64,000 nucleotides of DNA from Shinella sp. XGS7 (GCF_020535565.1 NZ_CP084758.1:461501-525500), one strand, 5' to 3'. Shown: positions 16,848 through 25,851, counted from the first letter of the stretch. Notes: generated by a model from the letters alone, not told the origin. Numbers and translations are program-made.

Positions 16848-17545
16848 TCAGCGCTGCCTCTGCAGACGCCAGAACTTGTCCTCCCGGAAGTCCTCGGGAA
16901 CCGAGTCCATGGTGTTGAGCCTCAGGGCAAGCCGGTAGCTCGCCTCCACCGGGCTGCCGCCGATCTGAGGTGGCTCAAACTGCCACCCCTCGAGGCTGAC
17001 GCGCATGAAACGCCTCACGCTCTCCGGCAAGCCGGGCAGCGCGTTCACCTCGATGGCGACGCAGCGCCCGGCCGGACCCACGCGGCACACCCCTTCCACC
17101 TCACCCTCCCAGCCCCCTGTGCCACTGACGTCCCGGGGGGGCTGGCGAAGTAGCGTTTGAGCGGCAGGGGCGCCATGCCGCGCCCGACGACCGTCACGAG
17201 CGCCCCCGCACCGGTCTGCGGCTGGACCGCAAGACGCATCCACACGCCGGTGCGCAAGGTCTGCGGTACGCCGTCGCGCTGCGGTGGATCGATCTTCAGG
17301 CTGGCCAGGCGCTGTTCCACATTGCGCAGAAACTGCTCCGGATGGCCCTCGTCCTGCACCTCGATCTGGCGCGGCAGTCCCTGCTCCGTGAACAGCACGC
17401 GGGACCAGACGGTCAACTCATAGGGGTCAGCGAGCTCCGCCTCCGGCGCGGCCGTGGCCACTCCCCAGCCCAGCAGAACGCCGACCACGCCTTGCCGCAA
17501 GCGGCCTTCGAGGGTCCTGCCTCGCCCGTTGCTTCGTGTCATCAA
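16848..17545 (-). pseudogene. Exported TonB-like protein with a frameshift at a 7-base G/C run
   Basis: Two overlapping frames join into one sensible protein. The upstream frame (from 17545) supplies a signal-like N-terminus (GVVGVLLGWGVATAAP) and about 135 residues. The downstream frame, ending at 16848, supplies a C-terminal domain resembling the TonB C-terminal fold (GEVEGVCRVGPAGRCVAIEV, then FMRVSLEGWQFEPPQIGG). They meet at C7 (G7 on the + strand, 17135-17141); one extra C would restore the frame (...FASPP|RDVSGTG...). Either a base is missing in this sequence, the gene is broken, or the run slips during replication, transcription or translation (a -1 step on CCCCCCC would also join the frames). 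GC and codon bias are somewhat lower than in the neighbours. Function unknown. Confidence 0.65.
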
Positions 17546-17605
17546 TTGTCTCTCCCTCGGCCGCGCAGTCTAGCGGGTGATGTCTCGATGCCGGCGCAAA
17601 CGAGG

Positions 17606-18337
17606 CTAGACGCCCTCCATGCGCGGGCCCCAGTGCTCCACCTGCCCACTCTCCAGCCGGCGCGCAAACAGGCGCTGCCAGGACGGCGGCAGGGGCAGTT
17701 GCAGCACCGCGGCGAGCGTCGCCGGATCGCAGTCGCGCTCGGCGATCAGGCCCAGCAGGCGGGCAACGGTCCACTCGGGGTGAGGCCGTGCCAGCAGGTA
17801 TATCGCATCGCCCGCAGCCACCCGGCCCGGCTGCAGCACGCGCAGATACCAGCCGGCGCACAGGCTCTGCTGCACCCGCCTGGCCATATCGGGCACGCCA
17901 AAACGGTCATTGAGCTTCCAGCAGGGCTGGCGGCCCTGGCTCAGCTCGAAAAGCGCGCCCTGCTCGCCCACGGCCCAGCGGTCGCCGATGCAGACCTGCG
18001 CCTCCTCCAGCCCGGGCTCCAGGCAGAAGTTCTCGCCAAAGGCACCGGGCCGGCTCAGCAGATCGGCCGCGGGCTGCACGGCGCCCAGCTCGGCGCGCCA
18101 GGACGCATAGTGGCTCCAGGCATAGCAGTGCACCGCCTTGTCGGGCCCGCCATGCACGCGCAGATCCCCCTGCTCGTCGCCGGCCAGGCCCAGCGGCCCC
18201 ACGTCAACCGGTGCCTCCAGGGGCCGCTTGTCGATGGCGCTGCGGCTGCCGGGCCGGGTGTAGGGGCGGGCCGGCCCGGCCAGCACGGCACGCAGGCGGC
18301 CGATCACGGGGCCAGGACTTGCCAACGGTGCATTCAT
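17606..18337 (-). CDS. MOSC-domain protein of the YiiM type
   Basis: 243 residues. The MOSC domain spans about residues 10-165: SAIDKRPLEAPVDVGPLGL, GDEQGDLRVHGGPDKAVHCY (a split of the family core), FGENFCLEP, and QGRQPCWKLNDRFG with the conserved Cys. A C-terminal three-helix domain follows (WTVARLLGLIAERDC...). YiiM-type enzymes use a molybdenum cofactor to reduce N-hydroxylated bases and similar compounds. The ATG overlaps the stop of the upstream glutamine amidotransferase gene (ATGA, 4 bases), so the two are translationally coupled. Confidence 0.85.
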   Translation of the reverse strand: MNAPLASPGPVIGRLRAVLAGPARPYTRPGSRSAIDKRPLEAPVDVGPLGLAGDEQGDLRVHGGPDKAVHCYAWSHYASWRAELGAVQPAADLLSRPGAFGENFCLEPGLEEAQVCIGDRWAVGEQGALFELSQGRQPCWKLNDRFGVPDMARRVQQSLCAGWYLRVLQPGRVAAGDAIYLLARPHPEWTVARLLGLIAERDCDPATLAAVLQLPLPPSWQRLFARRLESGQVEHWGPRMEGV

Positions 18338-19050
18338 GGCGCATCAAGCGCCGGCAACCAGGCGTCCAGCACGGCGGCCAGGGTCGCGCGCAGGCCCGCC
18401 CCCTGGGCGGCGGACTCGCGGCGCAGGGCGGACAGGTCCACGCCGGCCTGGGCCAGCTCGCCGGCATGGCCGATCAGCCAGGGCTCGATGCGCTGCGGGT
18501 CGGCCTCCAGATGGAACTGCAGAGCCAGGGCGCGCGGGTGGGGCATGAAGGCCTGGTGCGGACACAGGGGTGTGGCCGCCAGGCTGGGCAGGCCCGCGGG
18601 CAGCTCGAACTGGTCGCCATGCCAGTGCAGCACGGCCTGGCCATTGGCCAGCGGCGCCAGCGGCGAGGCCAGGCCGGCAGCACTCAGGCTCAGCGGGGCG
18701 AAGCCGATTTCCTTGCGCCCATGGGCCATGGGCCGCACGGCCGCGCCCAGGGCGCGGGCCATCAGCTGGGCGCCCAGGCAGATGCCCAGCAGGGGCCGAC
18801 CGCCGGCCAGGCGCTGAGCGATCAGCTCCCGCTCCTGGCGCAGAAAGGGGTAGAGCGCCTCGTCCTCGGCGCCTATGGGGCCGCCCAGCACCACCAGCAG
18901 ATCGGCGGCCTCGAACTCTGCCGCGTCCAGCGCATCCACGCCGGCATCGCGGTAGACAAAGCGCTCATAGCCACGGGCCTGCAGCAAGGGCTGCAGCAGA
19001 CCCAGGTCTTCGAAGGCGAGGTGGCGCAGGGCCAGCACGGTTTTGCTCAT
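18334..19050 (-). CDS. Class I glutamine amidotransferase-like protein (GMP-synthase-type domain)
   Basis: 238 residues from the ATG at 19050 (MSKTVLALRH); the frame extends 18 codons upstream without a better start. The triad is complete: Cys91 in GICLGAQLMARALG, His180 and Glu182 in LQFHLEAD. LVVLGGPIGAEDE and HWHGDQFELP are typical of the stand-alone group related to GMP synthase glutaminase domains. Such proteins release ammonia from glutamine or hydrolyse gamma-glutamyl compounds. No synthetase partner is adjacent; the coupled gene is the MOSC protein, which suggests a joint but unknown role. Confidence 0.85.
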   Translation of the reverse strand: MSKTVLALRHLAFEDLGLLQPLLQARGYERFVYRDAGVDALDAAEFEAADLLVVLGGPIGAEDEALYPFLRQERELIAQRLAGGRPLLGICLGAQLMARALGAAVRPMAHGRKEIGFAPLSLSAAGLASPLAPLANGQAVLHWHGDQFELPAGLPSLAATPLCPHQAFMPHPRALALQFHLEADPQRIEPWLIGHAGELAQAGVDLSALRRESAAQGAGLRATLAAVLDAWLPALDAP

Positions 19051-19145
19051 CAGGGGGTGAATCTTCTCATCGCGGTTCGGGACGACACGCCGCAGACACC
19101 ACACGCGTGCGCGCAGCGCCTGCGGCGACCGGGGAGGCTGGCGGC

Positions 19146-19688
19146 TCAGGCGCGGCTGAGCTTCACGGCCGGGAAGTCCAGCGGCACGTCGAAGGCCACG
19201 TTCACGTAGTTGGTGAACAGGTTCAGCGCCACATGGGCCAGGATCTCCACGATCTGTTCATCGCTGAAGCCGGCGCCGCGCAGGGCCTGCACATCGGCCT
19301 CGCCCACTTGGCCGCGCTGCTCCACCAGCTTGAGCGCGAAGCGCAGGGCCGCGGCCGTGGCGGCATCGGCAGATTCGCCCTGCTGGGCCGCGGCCATCTC
19401 GGCGGCGCTGGCGCCGGCCTTGCGGCCCAGGGCGGTGTGGGCGGCCAGGCAGTACTCGCAGCCATTGCGGTCGGCCACGGCCACGGCGATCTGCTCGGCC
19501 AGTTTGGCCGGGATCACGCCGCCGCCCAGGGCGCCGAAGCTGCCCCACAGGCTCTTGAGCGCGGCGGGCGAGTGGGCCACGGTGCGGAACATGGCGGGCG
19601 TGGCGCCGAAGGCGGCCTGCACCTGGTCGAGCAGGGCGCGGCGCTCGCCGCTGGCGTGGGCGGGGTCGATGAGAGGGATGCGGGACAT
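19146..19688 (-). CDS. AhpD-like carboxymuconolactone-decarboxylase family protein
   Basis: 180 residues from the ATG at 19688. The peroxidase-type redox centre is present: Cys77-x-x-Cys80 and His84 in NGCEYCLAAHTALG. The remainder is the all-helical AhpD fold (LAEQIAVAVADR before it, FSDEQIVEILAHVALN after it). Relatives serve as alkylhydroperoxide reductase partners or as small peroxidases. It is divergent from an AraC-type regulator that probably controls it, with a direct-repeat operator in the gap. Confidence 0.87.
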   Translation of the reverse strand: MSRIPLIDPAHASGERRALLDQVQAAFGATPAMFRTVAHSPAALKSLWGSFGALGGGVIPAKLAEQIAVAVADRNGCEYCLAAHTALGRKAGASAAEMAAAQQGESADAATAAALRFALKLVEQRGQVGEADVQALRGAGFSDEQIVEILAHVALNLFTNYVNVAFDVPLDFPAVKLSRA

Positions 19689-19778
19689 GGCGTGTTCCTT
19701 GGCTTGAATCGATGGATGGAAGGGGTTTCGCAGCTGCTGGACGCCAGTGTGCGCCGCAGCGCCGTACCATCGGTCACT

Positions 19779-19811
19779 TATCGTCCAAACAACGCATCCA
19801 ATCGTCCAGAC
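19779..19811 (+). promoter_or_regulatory. Direct-repeat operator of the AraC-type regulator
   Basis: TATCGTCCAAAC (19779-19790) and AATCGTCCAGAC (19800-19811) share ATCGTCCA.AC and are 21 bases apart, two helical turns, the usual layout of AraC-family sites. The downstream copy touches the regulator's ATG at 19813, which would allow autorepression while activating the divergent AhpD-like gene. Confidence 0.6.
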
Positions 19812-19812
19812 C

Positions 19813-20709
19813 ATGCCCAGCCCCACGCCGCCGCCCCTGGACCGCCTCTCCAGCCTGCTGGAGCGCTTCAAGGTGCGGGCCCAGCTCTTTCATCACGGGC
19901 CGCTGTGCGGCATCAGCCGTTTCCCGGCCGAGCCGGGGCGGGGTTTTCTGCATGTGATGCAGCGCGGCGAGCTGGAGCTGCGGCATGGCAAGAACCCGGA
20001 CGGCCTGCCGCGCCGGCTGCACATCACGGAGCCCACCCTGCTCTTCTACCCGCGGCCCCTGGCGCATGAGTTCCGCAATCCGCCGGAAGAGGGCTCCGAC
20101 TTCGTCTGCGCCGAGCTGGCCTTCGAGGGCGGCGAGCGCCATCCCCTGGTGCGGGCCCTGCCGCCCCTGGTCGTGCTGCCGCTGTCCCAGGTGCAGGGCC
20201 TGAAGCTGTCACTGCCCCTGCTCTTCAGCGAGACCGAGCAGCTGCGCTGCGGCCAGCGCCTGCTGGCGGATCGGCTCTTCGAGGTGGTGCTGATCCAGTT
20301 GCTGCGCTGGCTGATCGACCACCCGGCCCCGGGCGGCCTGAACGCGGGCCTGCTGGCCGGCCTGGCCGATGCGCGCCTGGCGCGAGCCCTGGAGGCCATG
20401 CATGCCCGCCCCGGCGAACCCTGGAGCCTGGCGGCCCTGGCCGAGCAGGCCGGCATGTCGCGCAGCGCCTTTGCCGCGGCCTTCAAGAACGCCCTGGGCC
20501 AGCCGCCGGCCGAGTATCTGGCCGACTGGCGCCTGGCCCTGGCGCAAGCCCGGCTGCGCCAGGGCCAGCCCATCAAGACCCTGGCCCAGGCGCTGGGCTA
20601 TGCCAATGCCTCGGCGCTCTCGCGCCTGTTCAGCCAGCGCCTGGGGCGCTCGCCGCGGCAGTGGCTGGCCGAGGAAGAGGAGAAGGCAGAGAAAGGGCGG
20701 CTTACTTGA
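19813..20709 (+). CDS. AraC-family transcriptional regulator with cupin sensor domain
   Basis: 298 residues from the ATG at 19813. The N-terminal part (about 1-200) is the cupin_6-type effector domain (FHHGPLCGISRFP, FLHVMQRGELEL, PTLLFYPRPLAHEF). The C-terminal part has two helix-turn-helix motifs: WSLAALAEQAGMSRSAFAAAF with LGQPPAEYLADWRL, and PIKTLAQALGYANASALSRLF with RSPRQWL. It is divergent from the AhpD-like gene, a pairing typical of regulators that sense redox-active or aldehyde compounds. The 3' end overlaps the convergent SpmAB-like gene by 8 bases. Confidence 0.9.
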   Translation: MPSPTPPPLDRLSSLLERFKVRAQLFHHGPLCGISRFPAEPGRGFLHVMQRGELELRHGKNPDGLPRRLHITEPTLLFYPRPLAHEFRNPPEEGSDFVCAELAFEGGERHPLVRALPPLVVLPLSQVQGLKLSLPLLFSETEQLRCGQRLLADRLFEVVLIQLLRWLIDHPAPGGLNAGLLAGLADARLARALEAMHARPGEPWSLAALAEQAGMSRSAFAAAFKNALGQPPAEYLADWRLALAQARLRQGQPIKTLAQALGYANASALSRLFSQRLGRSPRQWLAEEEEKAEKGRLT

Positions 20710-21952
20710 AGAACCAGTAGCCCACCAGGATGGCGCCCACCAGGCCCACGATGTCGGCAAAGAGGCCGCAGGTCAGGGCGTAGCGGGTCTTGGCGATCTT
20801 GACGCTGCCGAAGTAGACGGCCAGCACATAGAAGGTGGTCTCGGTGGAGCCCTGGATGATGGCGGCCAGCTTGCCCTGGAAGCTGTCCACGCCATAGGTC
20901 TTCATCACATCCACCATCAGGCCGCGCGCGCCGCTGCCCGAGAGCGTCTTCATCAGGCCCACCGGCAGGGCGGGCACGAAGTCGGTGGGCAGGCCCAGGG
21001 CGCCCACCACCCAGGCGATGCCGCCCACCACATAGTCCATGCAGCCCGTGGTGCGGAACACCGAGATCGCCACCAGGATGGCCACCAGATAGGGAATGAT
21101 GCCGATGGCCACGCCAAAGCCTTCCTTGGCGCCCTCGACAAAGCTCTCGTAGACATTGATGCGGCGCCAGGCACCCACCGCGATGAAGAGCACGATGATG
21201 GACAGGATCACCAGGCTGCCCAGCAGGCCGATGTACTTGGCCATCACCTCGGGCGGGTACTGGTGCAGCCAGCCGAAGAGGCCGGCCATCAGGGCGATGA
21301 AGCCGCCGAAGAAGGCCACGACCGGCGCGCTGAAGAGATTGATGCGCTGGTACACCGCCACCGCCACCAGGCCCGCCATGAAGGAGATGAAGGTGCCGAT
21401 CAGGGTGGGCAGAAAGATATCGGCCGCATTGAAGCCCACCAGGCCCTGATCCACCGCCAGGGCCTGACGGATGGCGATCACCGAGGTGGGAATCAGGGTG
21501 ATGCCCGCGGTGTTCAGCACCAGGAACATGATCATGGCGTTGCTGGCCGTGTCCTTCTGCGGGTTGAGCTCCTGCAGCTCCTTCATGGCCTTGAGCCCCA
21601 GCGGCGTGGCGGCATTGTCCAGGCCCAGCATATTGGCGCTGAAGTTCATCACCATGGAGCCGCCGGCCGGGTGGCCCTTGGGCACCTCGGGGAAGACCTT
21701 GGCAAAGAAGGGCGCCATCAGGCGCGCAAAGATCTGGATCACGCCCGCGTGCTCGCCGATCTTCATGATGCCCAGCCACAGGCTCATCACGCCCACCAGA
21801 CCCAGCGAGATGTCGAAGCCCGTCTTGGCCGTGTCGAAGATGCCGGTCAGCACCTGGGTGAAGATGGCCATGTCCCCGTTCAGCAGCAGGCGCGCCAGGG
21901 CCACGCCAAAGCCGATCAGGAAGAAGGCGATCCAGATGTAGTTGAGCACCAT
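20702..21952 (-). CDS. Fused SpmA/SpmB-like nucleoside-recognition membrane protein
   Basis: 416 residues with about ten hydrophobic segments. The N-terminal half is SpmA-like (FDISLGLVGVMSLWLGIMKI, FSANMLGLDNAATPLGLKAM, SNAMIMFLVLNTAGITLIP). The C-terminal half is SpmB-like (AIGIIPYLVAILVAISVFR, STETTFYVLAVYFGSVKIAK, GLFADIVGLVGAI). In sporulating bacteria SpmA and SpmB affect spore core dehydration. In proteobacteria the fused gate-domain protein is common and its cargo is unknown; export of a nucleoside-like solute has been suggested for the domain family. It is a stand-alone gene here. Confidence 0.85.
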   Translation of the reverse strand: MVLNYIWIAFFLIGFGVALARLLLNGDMAIFTQVLTGIFDTAKTGFDISLGLVGVMSLWLGIMKIGEHAGVIQIFARLMAPFFAKVFPEVPKGHPAGGSMVMNFSANMLGLDNAATPLGLKAMKELQELNPQKDTASNAMIMFLVLNTAGITLIPTSVIAIRQALAVDQGLVGFNAADIFLPTLIGTFISFMAGLVAVAVYQRINLFSAPVVAFFGGFIALMAGLFGWLHQYPPEVMAKYIGLLGSLVILSIIVLFIAVGAWRRINVYESFVEGAKEGFGVAIGIIPYLVAILVAISVFRTTGCMDYVVGGIAWVVGALGLPTDFVPALPVGLMKTLSGSGARGLMVDVMKTYGVDSFQGKLAAIIQGSTETTFYVLAVYFGSVKIAKTRYALTCGLFADIVGLVGAILVGYWFFK

Positions 21953-22072
21953 GGGCGGGAAGAACAGGGTTGGCCGCGAAAGGCGCCCATTATTCCGGCT
22001 GTGCGGGGCCGGCCCATGCCGAGTGGGGCTGGACGGATAACTGGGGGTGATGTGCGCTGCACAGGCCCCATG

Positions 22073-22098
22073 AAAAACGCCCGGCCAGGCCGGGCGTT
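22073..22098 (-). terminator. Rho-independent terminator of metNIQ
   Basis: AACGCCCGGCC (22076-22086) is almost directly followed by its complement GGCCGGGCGTT (22088-22098). On the - strand the stem is followed by a T run (A run at 22073-22077). It lies 28 bases after the metQ stop. Confidence 0.82.
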
Positions 22099-22125
22099 GC
22101 TGCGTCGCGCGGGGAGCGGCCGTGA

Positions 22126-22899
22126 TCAGAAGGCCGGCACCACCGCGCCGTTGTACTTGCCCTCGATGAACTTCTTCACCTCGGCGCTGTTGAGCGCGGC
22201 GGCCAGCTTCTTCAGGGCTTCGCTGTCCTTGTTGTCGGGACGGGCGACCAGCCAGTTGGCGTAGGGCGAGCGGGCATCCTCGATGGCCAGCGCGTTCTTC
22301 ACCGGGTTGAGCTTGGCTTCCAGCGCGTAGTTGGTGTTGATCAGGGCCAGGTCCACCTGGGGCAGGATGCGCGGCAGGGTGGCGGCCTCGATCTCGCGGA
22401 ACTTCAGCTTCTTGGGGTTCTCGGCGATGTCCTTGGGCGTGGCCAGGATGTTGTCGCTGCTCTTGAGCTTGATCACACCGGCGCGGTCCAGCAGCAGCAG
22501 GGCGCGGCCGGCATTGCTGGGGTCATTCGGGATGGCCACGGTGCCGCCGCTGGGCAGCTCGGTCAGGGCCTTGTGCTTGCTGGAATAGGCGCCGAAGGGC
22601 TCCACATGCACGGCGGTCACGGCCACCAGATTCGTGCCCTTGCCCTTGTTGAACTCGGCCAGATAGGGCTTGTGCTGGAAGAAGTTGGCGTCCAGGCGCT
22701 TCTCGGCCACCTGCACATTGGGCTGCACGTAGTCGGTGAACACCTTCACCTCCAGCTCCACGCCCTGCTTGGCCAGCTGCGGCTTCACGAATTCCAGGAT
22801 CTCGGCATGCGGCACGGCCGTGGCGGCCACGCTGATCTTCTGGGCGGCGGCCAGGCCGCTGAGGGCCAGGGCGGCCAGGGCGATAGCGATCTTCTTCAT
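22126..22899 (-). CDS. metQ: Methionine ABC transporter substrate-binding protein
   Basis: 257 residues. A signal peptide (MKKIAIALAALALSGLAAAQ) is followed by the NlpA/MetQ fold: VAATAVPHAEILEFVKPQL, FTDYVQPNVQVAEKRLDANF, FFQHKPYL, AIPNDPSNAGRALLLLDRAG and LINTNYALEA. It binds methionine in the periplasm for MetI/MetN. Unlike E. coli MetQ there is no lipobox Cys, so it should be soluble. It is the last gene of metN-metI-metQ and is followed by a strong terminator. Confidence 0.92.
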   Translation of the reverse strand: MKKIAIALAALALSGLAAAQKISVAATAVPHAEILEFVKPQLAKQGVELEVKVFTDYVQPNVQVAEKRLDANFFQHKPYLAEFNKGKGTNLVAVTAVHVEPFGAYSSKHKALTELPSGGTVAIPNDPSNAGRALLLLDRAGVIKLKSSDNILATPKDIAENPKKLKFREIEAATLPRILPQVDLALINTNYALEAKLNPVKNALAIEDARSPYANWLVARPDNKDSEALKKLAAALNSAEVKKFIEGKYNGAVVPAF

Positions 22900-22935
22900 G
22901 GGACTCTCTACTCCTCTAGGTACAACGGGAAAAAT

Positions 22936-23601
22936 TCAACGACGGGTGTAGCGGCGCACCAGCCAGTCACCCAGCATCTGCAGCAGCTGCACCAGCAGCA
23001 GCAGCAGGGCCACGGTCACCACCATCACCTCGGTCTGGAAGCGCTGGTAGCCGAAGCGGATGGCCAGGTCGCCCAGGCCGCCGCCGCCTATCACCCCCGA
23101 CATGGCCGTGTAGCCCACCAGGGTGATGGCGGTCACGGTGGCGGCCGAAAGAATCGCCGGCCGCGCCTCGGGCAGCAGGGCCTGCCAGACGATCTGGCGC
23201 GTGCTGGCCCCCATGGCCAGGCCGGCCTCGACGATGCCGCGGTCCACGCCGCGCAGCGCGCCCTCCACCAGGCGGGCAAAGAAGGGCGTGGCGCCCACCA
23301 CCAGGGGCGGAATGGCGCCCGCCACGCCGAGGGAGGTGCCCGCCACCAGCAGGGTGAAGGGGATCAGCACGATCAGCAGGATCACGAAGGGCAGGGAGCG
23401 CAGCACGTTCACCACCAGGGACAGCAGCGCATACAGGCGCGGCGCCGCCAGCAGCTGACCGCGGTCGAACAGAAAGAGCGCCACGCCCAGGGGCAGACCC
23501 AGCAGCACGGTGAAAAGCAGGGAGCCGCCCAGCATCAAGAGGGTGTCCCAGGAGGCCAGGCCGATCTCGGCCCAGTCGATGACATTCAGCAGGGCGTCCA
23601 T
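22936..23601 (-). CDS. metI: Methionine ABC transporter permease
   Basis: 221 residues with five or six membrane segments. The permease EAA loop is visible: EAGLAMGASTRQIVWQALLP. MSGVIGGGGLGDLAIRFGYQRF is the conserved C-terminal part of MetI. It forms the membrane channel with MetN as ATPase. Its ATG shares one base with the metN stop (TGATG), indicating coupled translation. Confidence 0.93.
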   Translation of the reverse strand: MDALLNVIDWAEIGLASWDTLLMLGGSLLFTVLLGLPLGVALFLFDRGQLLAAPRLYALLSLVVNVLRSLPFVILLIVLIPFTLLVAGTSLGVAGAIPPLVVGATPFFARLVEGALRGVDRGIVEAGLAMGASTRQIVWQALLPEARPAILSAATVTAITLVGYTAMSGVIGGGGLGDLAIRFGYQRFQTEVMVVTVALLLLLVQLLQMLGDWLVRRYTRR

Positions 23602-24605
23602 CAGCGTTGCACCTCCACGCGCACGCCGCGCTCTTGCAGCAGCTCGGTGGCCGCGGCCAGATCGCCGCCGGACACCGAGATCACCAGCTGCCCATAGGGC
23701 TCGTCCTTGATGCGGTCGATGCGGCCCGAGAGGATGCCGAAGTCCAGGCCCGTGCGCCGGGCCACCTCGCCCAGCAGGGGCTCGTAGGTGCGCTCGCCGC
23801 GGAAGGTGAGCTGCAGGATGTGACCCGGCACATGGGCGTAGTCATCGCTGAGCTGGCCCTCGTCCACCTGCTCGGCCTCCTGCACAAAGCGCCGCGTTGT
23901 GGCGTGCTGGGGGTGCAGAAAGACCTCGGCCACCGGGCCCTGCTCCACGATCAGGCCGCCGTCGAGCACGGCCACGCGGTCGCAGACGCGGCGCACCACA
24001 TCCATTTCATGCGTGATCAGCACGATGGTCAGGCCCAGCTCGCGGTTGATCTCGGCCAGCAAGGCCAGGATGGAGCGCGTGGTCTCGGGGTCCAGCGCGC
24101 TGGTGGCCTCGTCGCAGAGCAGCACGCGCGGCTCGGTGGTCAGGGCCCGGGCAATGCCCACGCGCTGCTTCTGCCCGCCCGAGAGCTGGGCCGGGTATTT
24201 GTGGGCCTGCTCGGCCAGGCCCACGCGGGCCAGCAGGGCCGCCACGCGCGGCGCGATCTCGGCGGCGCTGCGGCCGGCAATCTTCAGCGGCCAGGCCACG
24301 TTCTCGGCCACGGTCTTGCTGGCCAGCAGATTGAAGTGCTGGAAGATCATGCCGATGCGCTGGCGCGCACCGCGCAGCCCCGCCTCATCCAGGGCCAGCA
24401 GGTCCTGGCCCGCCACCTGCACACGGCCGCTGTCGGGCCGCTCCAGCAGATTGATCAGGCGCAGCAGGGTGCTCTTGCCGGCGCCCGAGGCGCCGATGAT
24501 GCCGAAGACCTCGCCGGCGTTGACCCGCAGGTCAACGCCGCGCAGCGCCGTCACGCGCCGCGGGCCCAGGGCATAGGATTTGTGGACTTGTTCGAGTTCT
24601 ATCAC
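23601..24605 (-). CDS. metN: Methionine ABC transporter ATP-binding protein
   Basis: 334 residues with a GTG start at 24605. Walker [10 protein letters not shown] is at residues 38-46, the signature [15 protein letters not shown] near 141 and Walker [13 protein letters not shown] near 161. Residues about 255-334 form the regulatory NIL domain (LRLTFRGE-like strand, then [20 protein letters not shown]), which in MetN binds methionine and shuts down transport. It is the first gene of the operon. No SAM riboswitch or Met box was recognised in the 226-base gap upstream. Confidence 0.93.
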   Translation of the reverse strand: MIELEQVHKSYALGPRRVTALRGVDLRVNAGEVFGIIGASGAGKSTLLRLINLLERPDSGRVQVAGQDLLALDEAGLRGARQRIGMIFQHFNLLASKTVAENVAWPLKIAGRSAAEIAPRVAALLARVGLAEQAHKYPAQLSGGQKQRVGIARALTTEPRVLLCDEATSALDPETTRSILALLAEINRELGLTIVLITHEMDVVRRVCDRVAVLDGGLIVEQGPVAEVFLHPQHATTRRFVQEAEQVDEGQLSDDYAHVPGHILQLTFRGERTYEPLLGEVARRTGLDFGILSGRIDRIKDEPYGQLVISVSGGDLAAATELLQERGVRVEVQR

Positions 24606-24831
24606 CGGGACATCTGGGGCCCCGGTGGGGCCTCGCCAAGAAACAGGCCCGAATGCTAGTGGAAACCCTAGACCCTTAGAAGAACCGAATCGTTATTAGC
24701 AAATTACAGGTGCCTCAAGCCGGCAGGTTCCATGCATATCACTCCGAGGGGGGGATTCAAGCGCCAGAGCGGCGGTGCCACGATCTTGCAATGCTGCGAA
24801 CCGAGCACCAGACCCTGCACCACGCCGCCCG
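24606..24831. other. AT-richer divergent intergenic region between metN and the orphan gene
   Basis: The stretch 24660-24715 is clearly richer in A and T than its surroundings and probably holds promoters for both sides. On the - strand, TTGAGG and TAACGA stand 17 bases apart, a weak promoter-like pair for metN. A GC hairpin (GGCCCC...GGGGCC) lies just before the metN start. No known riboswitch fold was recognised. Confidence 0.35.
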
Positions 24832-25851
24832 ATGAAACCGAGGCAGCCCCCCAGAAAACTGCTGCGCAGACCGGCGCTGTTGCTCGCTGCCGTCCTGCTG
24901 GCAGGCGCCATGGCCATCGCCGGCTGGCTGAACATTGAGCCGACACCGCAGGCATCGGAATCAAGGAACAGCGAGATTGCCCACGCCGCGCCCGAGCTGC
25001 GCGAACTGCAAGCCAGGCCCTCCGGGACTTTGGTGCCGCAGAACGAAAACCCTTCGATTCAGAAGGCGCAGGCCGACCCGAGAAGCGAACCGCCGCTCGC
25101 AACAGCCGCAGCCATCGGATCGGAAGGATATGCCCCGCATATCCAGGCTGCGCTTGATAGCGGCAGCGCCGCCGCGGCCTACCAAGCGGTTCAGCAACTG
25201 AACCGGTGCCAACGGGTCGGCGGCAACATCGAAGGGGCACGGAAGTACGCCACGCAGACCGCAGGGCTCAGTGCCGAGAAGGCAAGTCACGCCCTCAGCT
25301 ACGTCAGCTATCTGGAGGCTGAGCAGCGCCGCTGCCAAACCGTCACGCCGCAGATCGAGGCCTTGCGCACGCCCTTGCTCCTGAAGGCCACACTCGGCGG
25401 CGAAACGGGTGCTGCAGCCGACTACATCAAAACGGCGCCCCAAGCTGATCTGACGCAGCCTGACAGGCAGGCCCAAGTGCTCGACGCCCTGCGCGCCGAC
25501 GCGCTGCGCGGGGATGAGTCGGCGATGCGAGCCTTGGCCAAGGCCTCGACGCTTCCCTTCAACGTCCCTCCCTCACTTCGGCGTTCCGCTGAGTACGCCT
25601 GGCTGCAAACCCAGCTGAACTGGTACCAAAGCCAGGAAGGCGAGTGGTTTGAGTCACGCTTTCTGCAGCAGCTGGAGCAGTTGCTCGGACCGGCCAATAT
25701 CGGCGGCCTAAACCCCGCGCTGGCAGACCGGGAGCAGATCAAGCAGCGGCTGGCCGAGCTGCAATCACCCGACAAAGGCTTGAGTGCCGAGGAGAACCGG
25801 ATCGCGGCCGAGATGCTGGCGGCGGCCAAGCGCAAAAAAACGGGCTCATGA
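24832..25851 (+). CDS. Unknown membrane-anchored protein, lower GC than neighbours
   Basis: 339 residues from the ATG at 24832, which gives a basic N-terminus followed by one hydrophobic segment (LLLAAVLLAGAMAIAGWL, residues 15-32). The rest is predicted periplasmic and mostly helical, with four Cys/Arg-rich or Gln-rich helices and no recognised domain. GC is about 62%, below the 70% around it, and codon choice is more relaxed (GCA, TCG, GAA, CAA appear often), which suggests more recent acquisition or weak selection. It has no obvious operon partner. Possibly helical-repeat-like, but no repeat can be shown by eye. Confidence 0.6.
   Translation: MKPRQPPRKLLRRPALLLAAVLLAGAMAIAGWLNIEPTPQASESRNSEIAHAAPELRELQARPSGTLVPQNENPSIQKAQADPRSEPPLATAAAIGSEGYAPHIQAALDSGSAAAAYQAVQQLNRCQRVGGNIEGARKYATQTAGLSAEKASHALSYVSYLEAEQRRCQTVTPQIEALRTPLLLKATLGGETGAAADYIKTAPQADLTQPDRQAQVLDALRADALRGDESAMRALAKASTLPFNVPPSLRRSAEYAWLQTQLNWYQSQEGEWFESRFLQQLEQLLGPANIGGLNPALADREQIKQRLAELQSPDKGLSAEENRIAAEMLAAAKRKKTGS

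Noticed and set aside
24606-24720. SAM riboswitch or Met-type leader upstream of metN
   Set aside because: A GC hairpin and AT-rich bases are present, but no known SAM riboswitch core could be matched.
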